Position numbers and translations under genes: made by a program
Shown here: in pieces, positions 1-6,915 of the stretch
Layout: each line of letters begins with the position of its first letter
How positions within the stretch are numbered: position 1 is the stretch's first letter
Notes under the pieces: model-generated
What the model was told of the DNA's origin: nothing
What the model saw: the letters and a program-made list of their open reading frames with translations, nothing else
Databases searched by the model: none
Assembly (NCBI GenBank): GCA_905214675.1
Contig: CAJMMS010000062.1
Location: 1 to 10,159 of the forward strand
From: an uncultured bacterium
Lineage (GTDB): Bacteria; Bacillota; Clostridia; Lachnospirales; Lachnospiraceae
Reading direction: 5' to 3'
Length of the DNA: 10,159 nucleotides

Positions 1-199
1 CGTTGATACGAGCGATCCACAGCTGTCTGAACTGACGTTTTTTCTGTTTTCTTCCTGCGTAAGCACTTGTCAGTGCTCTCATTACAGACTGTTTTGCAAC
101 TCTATACTGTTTGGAACGAGCACCTCTGTAACCTTTTGCCAGTTTCAGTACTCTGTTATGTTTCTTTCTAGCGTTCATGCCGCCTTTAATTCTTGCCAT
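1..199 (-). CDS. rplT: 50S ribosomal protein L20 (partial, 3' end cut by the window edge)
   Basis: The first 66 residues are visible, beginning MARIKGGMNARKKHNRVLKL and continuing through the conserved YRGARS and RQFRQLWIARIN segments of bacterial L20; about 50 C-terminal residues lie outside. L20 is a primary 23S rRNA-binding protein needed for early 50S assembly. In Firmicutes it also represses its own infC-rpmI-rplT operon by acting on the leader RNA. The ATG at 199 is preceded by AAGGAGG at good spacing. It is the last gene of the operon, 25 nt after rpmI. The visible part is very basic, as expected for an rRNA-binding extension. Confidence 0.97.
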   Translation of the reverse strand, partial: MARIKGGMNARKKHNRVLKLAKGYRGARSKQYRVAKQSVMRALTSAYAGRKQKKRQFRQLWIARIN

Positions 200-224
200 G
201 TCTTATTTCCTCCTTCGCTTATTC

Positions 225-422
225 TTATAAATAAGGTAAAATCTTCTTCATGTTCTTGAAATTTGTAGCATCTGTGATGATTGCTTTTCTCAGATTTCTC
301 TTTCTCTTTGTGGATTTCTTTGTTAAGATATGGCTCTTATAAGCTTTATTTCTTTTCAGTTTTCCTGCACCTGTCTTTTTGAAACGTTTTGCAGCTGCTC
401 TGCTTGTTTTAATTTTTGGCAT
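225..422 (-). CDS. rpmI: 50S ribosomal protein L35
   Basis: This 65-residue, strongly basic protein begins MPKIKTSRAAAKRFKKTGAG, the standard L35 signature, and ends LPYL. The length is normal for the family. L35 is a small structural component of the large ribosomal subunit. The start is supported by AAGGAGG about 9 nt upstream. It sits between infC (81-nt gap) and rplT (25-nt gap), the conserved bacterial order, so it is co-transcribed and under the same leader control. No internal promoter or terminator is evident in the gaps. Confidence 0.98.
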   Translation of the reverse strand: MPKIKTSRAAAKRFKKTGAGKLKRNKAYKSHILTKKSTKRKRNLRKAIITDATNFKNMKKILPYL

Positions 423-503
423 TTTACGTTTTCCTCCTTGTATAAATTCTATTCATCGGCTGTAACCTTCCGGTTTTGGCCGTTCTATTTTAACCCTGCG
501 TTC

Positions 504-1013
504 TTAGGAACGTTTTTCGGTTAAAAACATCGCCATGCTCCTGCCTTCCATCTTGGCCGGCTTATCTACGAGTGCGATATCTTCCAGTGCTTTTGCGAAC
601 TCATCCAGGATATGTCTGCTTGACTGTACATGAGCCATCTCACGACCTCTGAATCTGAGCGTTACTTTTACTTTATTACCTTTTTCAATAAATTTTCTGG
701 CTGAAGCAATCTTGGTATTCAGATCGTTGCTGTCGATATTCGGGGAAAGACGAACTTCTTTTACTTCAATCGTCTTCTGTTTTTTCTTTGCTTCTTTTTC
801 TTTTCTTGCCAGCTCGTAACGGTATTTTCCATAATCAATGATTTTGCATACCGGCGGTTTCGCCTGCGGCGCAATCTTTACCAGATCCAGTTCCGCTTCT
901 CTTGCGATCTTCATAGCTTCTCTGGATGACATAATTCCAAGCTGCTGTCCATCTTCGCCGATCAGACGTATTTCTCTGTCTCTGATCTGTTCATTAATCA
1001 TTAACTCGCTAAT
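504..1013 (-). CDS. infC: Translation initiation factor IF-3 with ATT start codon
   Basis: IF-3 binds the 30S subunit, prevents premature 50S joining and checks the start codon and initiator tRNA. The N-domain is seen from MINEQIRDREIRLIGEDG, the lysine-rich linker follows (ARKEKEAKKKQKTIEVKEVR), then the C-domain (GNKVKVTLRFRGREMAH) to the end LTEKRS. From the first ATG (position 1001) the product would be 165 residues, but that ATG lies about 21 nt from the only ribosome binding site, GGAGG at 1023-1027. An in-frame ATT at 1011-1013 is 9 nt from it and adds the residues ISEL (read fMet-SEL), giving 169 residues. Rare start codons are the known rule for infC, because IF-3 discriminates against its own start. 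First gene of the infC-rpmI-rplT operon, behind a long leader. Confidence 0.95.
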   Translation of the reverse strand: MSELMINEQIRDREIRLIGEDGQQLGIMSSREAMKIAREAELDLVKIAPQAKPPVCKIIDYGKYRYELARKEKEAKKKQKTIEVKEVRLSPNIDSNDLNTKIASARKFIEKGNKVKVTLRFRGREMAHVQSSRHILDEFAKALEDIALVDKPAKMEGRSMAMFLTEKRS

Positions 1014-1204
1014 AGTTTTGCACCTCCATTAATGCGTGTACCACCTTTGCTCCCTCATAGACCAGAAAAAGGTGGACAGCATAACTGTCCACCTAATAAT
1101 CGTTTTACTCAAAACAGATCGCTCTGTTTCTAAACTTTATTAACCGATAGTCACCTTTTGTGCTACGGTGAGAGTGGACACTCTGCTTTGTTTTCTCAAT
1201 AACC
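1014..1204 (-). promoter_or_regulatory. Structured infC leader, probable L20-responsive attenuator
   Basis: About 190 nt of untranslated leader lie between the predicted transcription start (near 1204) and the infC start. In order along the RNA one can fold: a short AGAGT/ACTCT hairpin near 1171-1184; a bulged hairpin (CCGTAG-CAC against GTG-CTA-CGG, 1145-1168); a 7-bp stem AAACAGA/TCTGTTT closed by a GCGA tetraloop (1112-1129); then a terminator hairpin (1066-1094). TGTCCAC at 1174-1180 is exactly complementary to GTGGACA in the 5' arm of the terminator (1086-1092), so an antiterminator pairing is possible. In Bacillus L20 binding to the infC leader promotes termination. The same mechanism here is inference from gene order and RNA layout. 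Confidence 0.75.
1066..1094 (-). terminator. Intrinsic terminator in the infC leader (attenuator)
   Basis: On the minus strand AGGTGGACAG and CTGTCCACCT form a perfect 10-bp stem around the loop TTATG, followed directly by a run of T. It lies between the promoter and the infC ribosome binding site, so it can only act as a premature terminator for the operon. Confidence 0.88.
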
Positions 1205-1210
1205 TTAAAT

Positions 1211-1239
1211 AGATTACCATACTTACCGGCAGGTGTCAA
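1211..1239 (-). promoter_or_regulatory. Promoter of the infC-rpmI-rplT operon
   Basis: TTGACA (-35, 1234-1239) and TAATCT (-10, 1211-1216) are separated by exactly 17 nt, a strong housekeeping sigma promoter. The -35 box begins only 8 nt after the stop codon of the DUF1540 gene, with no terminator between, so that gene may also read through into the leader. Confidence 0.85.
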
Positions 1240-1247
1240 CCCCTTTT

Positions 1248-1571
1248 TTATTTTCCGCAGTTACATTTAAATGTTCCACATTCTGTCTGCTCGCAGGTAC
1301 ATGCCCCGGCTCCTACGATACCGATCTGACCTGCCGTACATTTGTGTTCATCATTGTATACACAGTGACAGGCTTCACATGCAACATCGATTTTCTGGGA
1401 CGCGCTTCCCATGGAACTTTTTGCTCCCTGCGTAGTTCGTTCGGTAAAGTCCGTACAGCAGGTCTCCTGCACTCTGGTTGCGTTTTCACCGCCTACTTTG
1501 ATATCACCTTTGCTGCAGTACATCCCGTCATTGTATACACATTTCTGTGCTGAACATACTAACATCGTCAT
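1248..1571 (-). CDS. DUF1540 protein, two Cys-rich repeats
   Basis: A 107-residue cysteine-rich protein (14 Cys) of unknown function. Two copies of the DUF1540 pattern are visible: residues about 5-42 (C6, C11-VYN, C19, I-x-V, C38) and about 64-99 (C65, C70-VYN, C78, I-x-I, C98). The CxxxxC and C-VYN-C spacings are identical in the two copies. They are joined by a Ser/Thr/Gln-rich linker, and there is a Cys-rich tail (CNCGK). No signal peptide or membrane segment is seen, so it is probably cytoplasmic or spore-associated; metal binding is likely but not shown. The first ATG (1571) is preferred over the one at 1565 because GGAGG lies 7 nt before it. It is probably its own transcription unit, or the tail of the ABC operon, upstream of infC. 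Confidence 0.9.
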   Translation of the reverse strand: MTMLVCSAQKCVYNDGMYCSKGDIKVGGENATRVQETCCTDFTERTTQGAKSSMGSASQKIDVACEACHCVYNDEHKCTAGQIGIVGAGACTCEQTECGTFKCNCGK

Positions 1572-1623
1572 GATACTACCTCCTTTTTATGATGTTTGAA
1601 TTGAAAGATGCCCTACGAATCAC

Positions 1624-1677
1624 TCCGCAAAACGGTTCTTACAATTTCCCGGATAGTATCTGCCGTTTTTTTATTTT
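1624..1677. terminator. Weak bidirectional hairpin after the ABC operon
   Basis: AAAACGG (1629-1635) and CCGTTTT (1662-1668) form a 7-bp stem with a loop of about 26 nt. The T-run is long on the plus strand but only four T on the minus strand, where the ABC operon needs it. It could end the operon partly; readthrough into the DUF1540 gene is possible. Confidence 0.3.
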
Positions 1678-3510
1678 TTATTCTGACGGTTCTGCATTCT
1701 TTTTCTGGATCTCTCTTATTTTTTTCCATGTTCTGGTAAAATCTTTCCTGAGCGGATAGCCGTATTCCTGATAAGAAATCATCTTGCCTCCTGTTTTTTC
1801 TTCAAAAGTAAAATAAAATTCACTGGCAGAACCATCCATGGCTACAGTATCCGCAGCAGAATCATCGTACTCTTCCAGCATCGTTTCCAGTTCCTGTTTC
1901 GATTTCCCTGCCAGTTCTTTTTTATATGTGCGGTAAACTTCTTTCGCATCTTCTCCGGTCAGTACAAAATCATCTCCGTCATAAATATAAGAAATATTGA
2001 TCGTGGTCAGTTTTTCTTCTGAATACTGTGGATCATCTGAAAGGATCGGATAACAGAGTTCCTGATACCAGGACTGCTGCCACAGTTTTTCTTCTGCCGT
2101 ATTCCAGACATCATCCTGAATAAAATAGAGGCGATATTTCGTTTTTCCATCCTGCATGATAAATTTTACAAGCACTTCATCCGCATTTCCATTTTCGCCG
2201 CGGTCACGGTTTCCTTCGGCATGTGCCTCTTTCACCAGATCATAGATCACATCAAACTGTTCTGTCTGTTCCAGATCCAGACGATTTTCCACACCGCGGA
2301 AAGTATCCAGATACTGCATCTGATTTTGTGTCACATAACGGTTGCCATATATCTCTGCACTAAGGCCGCTTCTGCTGCACACAGACATTGCTTTGATCTC
2401 TTCTTTTGCCGGCATCCAGCGATTGTATCCGGACCAGTCAAACACCAGGGCACAGATCAGCAAAATCCCAGCCGCCAGTGTGATGCCGGTCCCGATCTTA
2501 TGGGCAAAGGCCAGTTTTACGTCTCTGTGGTAAACAAATTCCATCAGCATGCCAAGCACCAGAACCCCGAAAATGAATCCGGCAAACAACCAGGAATACT
2601 GGTTTGATCCGGTCATACTGTATGCTACAATACCAATAGCCAGTGCCCCCGGAAGTACCATCAAAATCTTCAGAATCTGCTCTGTTTTCGGAAATGCCAG
2701 TGCCATACCGCCGCATTCTGCCCTGTGGTGCGTACACATCCAGAGATCTGCCAAAAAGAATACAACAATGCCGCCAAGTGTCATGCATGCTGCTCCAAAC
2801 CACGGCGTTCCATGCTGGATCCCCTGTTCCATGCGAAGCAGAATGCCAAGCGGTGTCGTATACGCGATCTCCCAGAGCTGGATCGTTTTTAATGCAGTGT
2901 AGAATCCGGTGTCAATATAAGCCTGGGCGATCATGGTCACCGCCGGACCATAACCGGCGATCACTGCCATACCAAAGACAGCGATCAGTGTATTGCCGGT
3001 AAAAAGCATCGCAAAAGCCGCTGCACTGTAGATCAGCAGAAATTCTATGATATGCAGCACGCTTCCTTTCAGAAACGGCAAAAATAACAGAGAAAGTGAT
3101 ACCCCTTTTGCAGCCGCAACCAGCATGGCAAGGATCTCACACACCAGAAAAATCCCAGCAAACATCAGAAATCCTGTCATATATCCGCTCAGAAAGAGCT
3201 TCTTTCTGCGAACCGGGATACTGTAATACAAATCCATCTTCTCTTTGCTGTGCAGATAAGAAAATTCCGCGGCCGCGATCATGACCGCCGCTGCTGTCAC
3301 AACCAGTGCAATACCGACATTTCCCGGTGCCAGAAGCTCAAGTGCCACACGTTCTCTCCAGCGATCATTGATCGTTATCGTCCCATCCAGTGCGATCATC
3401 ATCAACACCGGATAGCACACGAAGAAAAGTACGCTTAAAAACACCAGCATCCAGTTTCTTCTTTTGGCATCTTCCCGCATCAGTTTAAGAAATGAAATTT
3501 TTGATGTCAT
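1678..3510 (-). CDS. ABC transporter permease with large C-terminal domain
   Basis: This 610-residue membrane protein is the permease partner of the ATPase encoded just upstream; their genes overlap by 26 nt. Hydrophobic segments occur near residues 20-41, 64-84, 105-133, 140-170, 172-198, 238-258, 280-300, 307-327 and 339-358. The sequence LHSKEKMDLYYSIPVRRKKL (about 86-105) resembles the conserved cytoplasmic loop of ABC-2 type permeases from GntR-linked cassettes. From about residue 360 the protein is soluble, charged and rich in Tyr and Glu (about 250 residues). By topology this part is probably extracytoplasmic, which is unusual for the class; it resembles what databases call DUF6449, but from memory only. 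The ATG at 3510 has GGAGGT upstream. The substrate is unknown; export of a peptide antibiotic or lipid is a guess from family context. Confidence 0.85.
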   Translation of the reverse strand: MTSKISFLKLMREDAKRRNWMLVFLSVLFFVCYPVLMMIALDGTITINDRWRERVALELLAPGNVGIALVVTAAAVMIAAAEFSYLHSKEKMDLYYSIPVRRKKLFLSGYMTGFLMFAGIFLVCEILAMLVAAAKGVSLSLLFLPFLKGSVLHIIEFLLIYSAAAFAMLFTGNTLIAVFGMAVIAGYGPAVTMIAQAYIDTGFYTALKTIQLWEIAYTTPLGILLRMEQGIQHGTPWFGAACMTLGGIVVFFLADLWMCTHHRAECGGMALAFPKTEQILKILMVLPGALAIGIVAYSMTGSNQYSWLFAGFIFGVLVLGMLMEFVYHRDVKLAFAHKIGTGITLAAGILLICALVFDWSGYNRWMPAKEEIKAMSVCSRSGLSAEIYGNRYVTQNQMQYLDTFRGVENRLDLEQTEQFDVIYDLVKEAHAEGNRDRGENGNADEVLVKFIMQDGKTKYRLYFIQDDVWNTAEEKLWQQSWYQELCYPILSDDPQYSEEKLTTINISYIYDGDDFVLTGEDAKEVYRTYKKELAGKSKQELETMLEEYDDSAADTVAMDGSASEFYFTFEEKTGGKMISYQEYGYPLRKDFTRTWKKIREIQKKNAEPSE

Positions 3511-4387
3511 AACCGGCCACCTCCGTTTCGCTGATAAATATTTCTTCCAGTGTCAGAGGAAGAACCTCTGCCAGAAGCGGATCTTTCTCCTGTATTGTCA
3601 TCAGAATCTCCTGCTTTGTTCCGCGTGCCACAATACTCATGACAGATCCACGTTTTTCATGCTGCAGAACTTCCAGTCTTGTAAGGATCTCCTCTTCATC
3701 TTCTGCATTTTGAAACACACACTGTATTTTATGAATATGATATTTCATTTCTTCAAGATCTTTCGACAGCAGAATACCGCCTTTGTAGAGCAGTCCCACA
3801 TGGTCACAGATATCTTCCAGTTCCCGCAGATTGTGCGATGCAATGATCGGTGTAAAATCACGCTTCATGATCTCCGATGCAAAAATACTTTTTACCGCCT
3901 GGCGCACGACCGGATCCAGTCCGTCAAAACTTTCGTCACAGACAAGATACTTCGTTCCGGCACAGATGCCAAGCAGAAGTGCTACCTGACGCTTCATTCC
4001 TTTTGAAAAGGTTGAAAGCTTTCTTGTAAATTCCAGGCCAAATCCGGAGATCATCTCCCGGAACCGTTCCATGTCAAACTGCGGATAGATCACCTGATAA
4101 TATTCTGCCATCGTTTTTGCCGTTGCATTCTGAAAGAAATAGGCATTATCCGGAAGAAAGAAAATCTTTGCTTTTGCCTGCGGATTTTCATAGACATTCT
4201 CCCCGTCAACCAGTGCCATGCCGGTATCCGGTCTTAAAACTCCGCTGATCACACGTAAAAGTGTACTCTTTCCGGCCCCATTTGTCCCAACCAGGCCAAA
4301 AATGCTGCCTTCCTGGATGGTTGCCACAATATTGTCCAGTGCTTTGATCTCACCGAACCTTTTGTTTACACCCGTTACTTCAATCAT
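3485..4387 (-). CDS. ABC transporter ATP-binding protein (YtrB-like)
   Basis: A 300-residue ATPase that would energise the downstream permease. It shows Walker A GTNGAGKST (residues 34-42), a degenerate signature FSKGMKRQ (127-134) in place of LSGGQ, Walker B YLVCDES with D151/E152, the D-loop GLDP (156-159) and the switch histidine in ASHN (H185). The Q-loop region reads FFLPDNAYFF, as in other GntR-linked Firmicutes ABC proteins, with no obvious Gln. Residues from about 215 form a C-terminal extension that may contact the permease or sense ligand. The start ATG overlaps the stop of gntR by 8 nt and has GGGAGGG before it, so translation is coupled. All catalytic motifs are present; it looks active. 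Confidence 0.95.
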   Translation of the reverse strand: MIEVTGVNKRFGEIKALDNIVATIQEGSIFGLVGTNGAGKSTLLRVISGVLRPDTGMALVDGENVYENPQAKAKIFFLPDNAYFFQNATAKTMAEYYQVIYPQFDMERFREMISGFGLEFTRKLSTFSKGMKRQVALLLGICAGTKYLVCDESFDGLDPVVRQAVKSIFASEIMKRDFTPIIASHNLRELEDICDHVGLLYKGGILLSKDLEEMKYHIHKIQCVFQNAEDEEEILTRLEVLQHEKRGSVMSIVARGTKQEILMTIQEKDPLLAEVLPLTLEEIFISETEVAGYDIKNFIS

Positions 4388-4754
4388 CTTTTCCCTCCCT
4401 GTAATATGTTCTGACTTTTATTGAAAACTCCTCCTCATCGATCCCAAGGTTTTTCGCCTGCTCCACGGTTTCTTTCAGCCGCCAGAAGCACTGTCCTTTC
4501 ATCCGATCCGTCACTTTATCTTTTTCCGAGACAAAATTCCCTTTTCCCTTCACCGGATAAATTGCCCCATGTTCTTCCAGGATTGCATATGCCTTCTGGA
4601 TGGTATTCGGATTGATTGAAAGCTCCACCGCCAGTGCCCGTACCGACGGAAGCTGATCTCCGGACTTCATCACATCTGCCGCGATCAGACTCTCCACACG
4701 TTCTACGATCTGTTCATAGATCGGCTGTCTGCTCTGACTGTCAATCACGATCAT
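4380..4754 (-). CDS. GntR-family regulator, YtrA type
   Basis: A 124-residue DNA-binding protein starting MIVIDSQSRQPIYEQIVERV. The winged helix-turn-helix covers residues 1-76 (recognition region LPSVRALAVELSINPNTIQK, wing YPVKGKGNFVS). A short helical C-terminus of about 45 residues follows, the size expected for YtrA-type dimers that lack a separate ligand domain. An in-frame ATG exists further upstream (4820), but the start at 4754 is preferred. It has GGGGGTG at correct spacing and begins exactly where family members begin; the extra 22 residues (GGIPEYGTGGD-like) are unlike GntR. It is first in the operon with the ATPase and permease, so it probably represses its own operon until the ABC substrate or cell-envelope stress is present. 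Confidence 0.92.
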   Translation of the reverse strand: MIVIDSQSRQPIYEQIVERVESLIAADVMKSGDQLPSVRALAVELSINPNTIQKAYAILEEHGAIYPVKGKGNFVSEKDKVTDRMKGQCFWRLKETVEQAKNLGIDEEEFSIKVRTYYREGKDD

Positions 4755-4846
4755 TACATCACCCCCTGTTCCATATTCAGGAATGCCTCCTGCCACTGAT
4801 ACAAACTTGTTGCTCACCACCTTGCAGGAGTCACCTCACATCTGGT

Positions 4847-4856
4847 GTACTAGTAC
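4847..4856. promoter_or_regulatory. Candidate GntR operator GTACTAGTAC
   Basis: A perfect 10-bp palindrome located about +9 to +18 from the predicted start of the gntR-ABC transcript. YtrA-type regulators bind palindromes near their own promoters, so this is a plausible autoregulatory site; binding itself is inferred. Confidence 0.5.
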
Positions 4857-4871
4857 TCGTAACACACCCAG

Positions 4872-4900
4872 AGTATAATATAAGTCCCCTGCCTGCACAA
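4872..4900 (-). promoter_or_regulatory. Promoter of the gntR-ABC operon
   Basis: TATACT (-10, 4872-4877) lies 17 nt from a poor -35 match TTGTGC (4895-4900). It is the only reasonable promoter in the gap between the peptidase gene and gntR. Confidence 0.55.
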
Positions 4901-4909
4901 GGGACTTAT
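4880..4909. repeat. 9-bp perfect inverted repeat over the gntR promoter
   Basis: ATAAGTCCC (4880-4888) and GGGACTTAT (4901-4909) are separated by 12 nt and cover the spacer and -35 region of the promoter. As RNA, the same hairpin could end the peptidase transcript coming from the right, but no T-run follows on either strand, so a protein-binding site is at least as likely. Confidence 0.6.
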
Positions 4910-4943
4910 GAGAAATTTAAGAATATTAAGTTTTCCCGTCATT

Positions 4944-6053
4944 TTATTCCGTCATTTGCAACAGTTCGCTGACGATTTCTGCCACCTCTGCCATCTCCGG
5001 CACTTCCGTATACTCCTGGCAGGAATGTACCTGATGCATCGCAGATGCCATAACGATCCCAGGGATGCCATGTTCGGACATTTTGTTCTGATCACTGCCG
5101 CCAAAGGTCGCGATCAGACTGCTTTTGATACCGCACGCCGCACACGCTCTCTGAAACTCTTTTACAACGCTTTCGTTTTCGTCCGTTTTATAAGCCTGAT
5201 AGCAGATATCCCGGATAAACTCCGTGCTGCCGCCGCGTTTTTTTGCTTCTTCCTCAAAAATCTGTTCCACCTTCAAAAGTTCTTCCAGTGCTTTTTCATG
5301 TGAAAAGCTGCGAAGTTCGCCGGATACTTCACAATAATCCGGAACAATATTGCTGGCACGGCCGCCCTCAATCTGTCCGACATTGATTGTCGTATCATCT
5401 CCGATCCTGCCCATCGGCATCTCTGCAATCGCCGCCGCTGCGATCCGGATTGCATGCACGCCGTCCTGTGGTGCAAATCCGGCATGTGACGCTTTTCCAT
5501 GCACTTTTACCGTAAATGCAATCTGACTTGGAGCCTGCACGGCTGCCGTGCCGATTTCGCCGCTCATGTCGAGCACGATTGATTTTTCTGCCCGTACTTT
5601 TGAAAAATCAAACACTTTGGCTCCCTTTACATGCTTTTCCTCCCCGATGCTGAACAGAATCTCCAGATCCCTGGTCTGCCTTTTTTCTTCTTTCAAATGA
5701 TACAGCGCTTCTAAAACCGCCGCCACGCCGGACATATCATCTGCTCCGAGCACTGTTGTGCCATCGCTTGTAATTCTTCCGTCCGGATGTACAACCGCTT
5801 TTTTGCCTTTTGATGGCTCCACCGTATCCATATGCATCCCAAGCAGAATCGGATTCCCCTTTCCGGGACGGTGTGCATAGAGATTTCCGCAGTTGCCATC
5901 GTATACTTTCCATGCATCGTCCTCTTCTACTGAAAATCCAAGTTCTTCCAGTTGCTTTTTCAGATAATCTGCCATTTCTCTTTCTCTGTAAGAAGGCGCA
6001 TCAATTTCTGTCAGTTTTACAAAACGCTGTGTCAGCCGTGCCTTATCAATCAT
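4944..6053 (-). CDS. M20-family metallopeptidase, peptidase T-like
   Basis: A 369-residue cytoplasmic dizinc aminopeptidase-type enzyme, probably cleaving small peptides. The M20 motifs are complete: GMHMDTV (H74, catalytic D76), LGADDMSG (D105), SIGEE (catalytic E138, E139), LDMSGEIG (D162) and the late MHQVHS (H343). The dimerisation (lid) domain occupies about 175-290 and includes HGKASHAGFAPQDGVHAI. Length and order match the peptidase T-like (PepT2-type) group; di- versus tripeptide preference cannot be read from sequence. The start ATG has AAGGGTGG upstream. It follows the DUF218 gene by 59 nt with no terminator, so the two are probably co-transcribed. No signal peptide is seen. Confidence 0.93.
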   Translation of the reverse strand: MIDKARLTQRFVKLTEIDAPSYREREMADYLKKQLEELGFSVEEDDAWKVYDGNCGNLYAHRPGKGNPILLGMHMDTVEPSKGKKAVVHPDGRITSDGTTVLGADDMSGVAAVLEALYHLKEEKRQTRDLEILFSIGEEKHVKGAKVFDFSKVRAEKSIVLDMSGEIGTAAVQAPSQIAFTVKVHGKASHAGFAPQDGVHAIRIAAAAIAEMPMGRIGDDTTINVGQIEGGRASNIVPDYCEVSGELRSFSHEKALEELLKVEQIFEEEAKKRGGSTEFIRDICYQAYKTDENESVVKEFQRACAACGIKSSLIATFGGSDQNKMSEHGIPGIVMASAMHQVHSCQEYTEVPEMAEVAEIVSELLQMTE

Positions 6054-6112
6054 CTTCCATCCACCCTTCTGTTTTCGACAATCATAATGGTTCCGTACCT
6101 TTCCTGCTCCGG

Positions 6113-6850
6113 TCAGTCAATATTTCCACTCAGTTTTTCTTTTACCAGTGCAAATGCTTCCCGCACCATATAATGAATCTGATACCGCCAGTCCGACTCT
6201 GCCGCAATGCCGCAGACATTCTGATATCCTTGCTTTTCCGCCAGTTTCAGTGCACGGTAAATATGAAAATTATTGCTGACGATCGCTGTCTTTTTTTCTT
6301 TACAGTCCGTAAGTTCTGCACAGAACCTGAGATTTTCCTGCGTGCTGACCGATCGGTCCTCCAGGATCATTTTATCCTTCGGAATGCCCTGTTCCGTCAG
6401 AAAGCGCCTCATACACTCCGCTTCCGTGATGCTCTCGCCATCCCCCTGCCCTCCGGACAAAAGCAATGTCGGTTCTCCGCAGCTTTCCCATAATTCCAGC
6501 GCCTTCTGCATCCGCAGAGTCAGTGCTTTGCTTGGTTTCTCTTCCCGTACCTGGGCACCAAGAATGATCATATAATCCACCTTCCCTTTGGGCTTCGCTG
6601 TCATTTTACTTAAAATCTGTCCTTCTGCCACTGCAAATATCATCATACCTGCTGCAAACAAACCTATAAACAGCCAGTGACTCCAGCTTGGCATCCGCTG
6701 CCAGATTCCATACTTATGTACACCAAGAATCCCGAAAAAGAATAGTGCCGCCGCCAGCCAGATCCAGCAAAAATCCATCCCCACTGCCACAAGCAGCACA
6801 AAATACAAAGTGCAGAGCACCCCTGCCAGTCCAAATATTTTGTAAAGCAA
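6113..6850 (-). CDS. DUF218/YdcF-family membrane protein, TTG start
   Basis: A protein of 245 residues with three N-terminal membrane helices (about 7-26, 28-44 and 58-74) followed by a DUF218 domain. Its visible motifs are MIILGAQV, LLLSGGQG..SITEAE, DRSVSTQENL and VSNNFHIYRA. Family members (YdcF, SanA, ElyC) act at the cell envelope, but the reaction is unknown in most cases. The frame stays open to a TTG at 6880. The TTG at 6850 is preferred because AAGGAG lies 8-9 nt before it, while the upstream part overlaps a terminator hairpin and has no ribosome binding site. An ATG at 6858 opens a different, short frame. Followed closely by the peptidase gene. Confidence 0.85.
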   Translation of the reverse strand: MLYKIFGLAGVLCTLYFVLLVAVGMDFCWIWLAAALFFFGILGVHKYGIWQRMPSWSHWLFIGLFAAGMMIFAVAEGQILSKMTAKPKGKVDYMIILGAQVREEKPSKALTLRMQKALELWESCGEPTLLLSGGQGDGESITEAECMRRFLTEQGIPKDKMILEDRSVSTQENLRFCAELTDCKEKKTAIVSNNFHIYRALKLAEKQGYQNVCGIAAESDWRYQIHYMVREAFALVKEKLSGNID

Positions 6851-6866
6851 TCTTCCATCTCCTTTT

Positions 6867-6906
6867 AAAAAAAGCCGCAACGATCTGTTTTCAGACCGTG
6901 CAGCTC
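6867..6906 (-). terminator. Strong terminator after the SEC-C gene
   Basis: On the minus strand AGCTGCACGGTCTG pairs with CAGATCGTTGCGGCT around an AAAA loop: about 15 bp with one bulged T and a few G-U pairs. A run of seven T follows. The T-run is immediately followed by the AAGGAG of the next gene. Confidence 0.85.
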
Positions 6907-6915
6907 TCTTTTTCT

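Noticed and set aside
1034..1048. AAAGGTGGTACACGC in the infC leader resembles a T-box sequence
   Set aside because: It lies after the terminator rather than before it, the leader is too short, and no Stem I with a specifier loop is seen. A true T-box element is unlikely.
3464..4006. Open frame of 180 codons on the plus strand
   Set aside because: It is the reverse of the ABC ATPase gene, which has all its catalytic motifs; the predicted protein has no recognisable features.
4755..4820. Longer N-terminus for the GntR regulator
   Set aside because: The extra 22 residues have no family similarity, and the ribosome binding site sits before the inner ATG at 4754.
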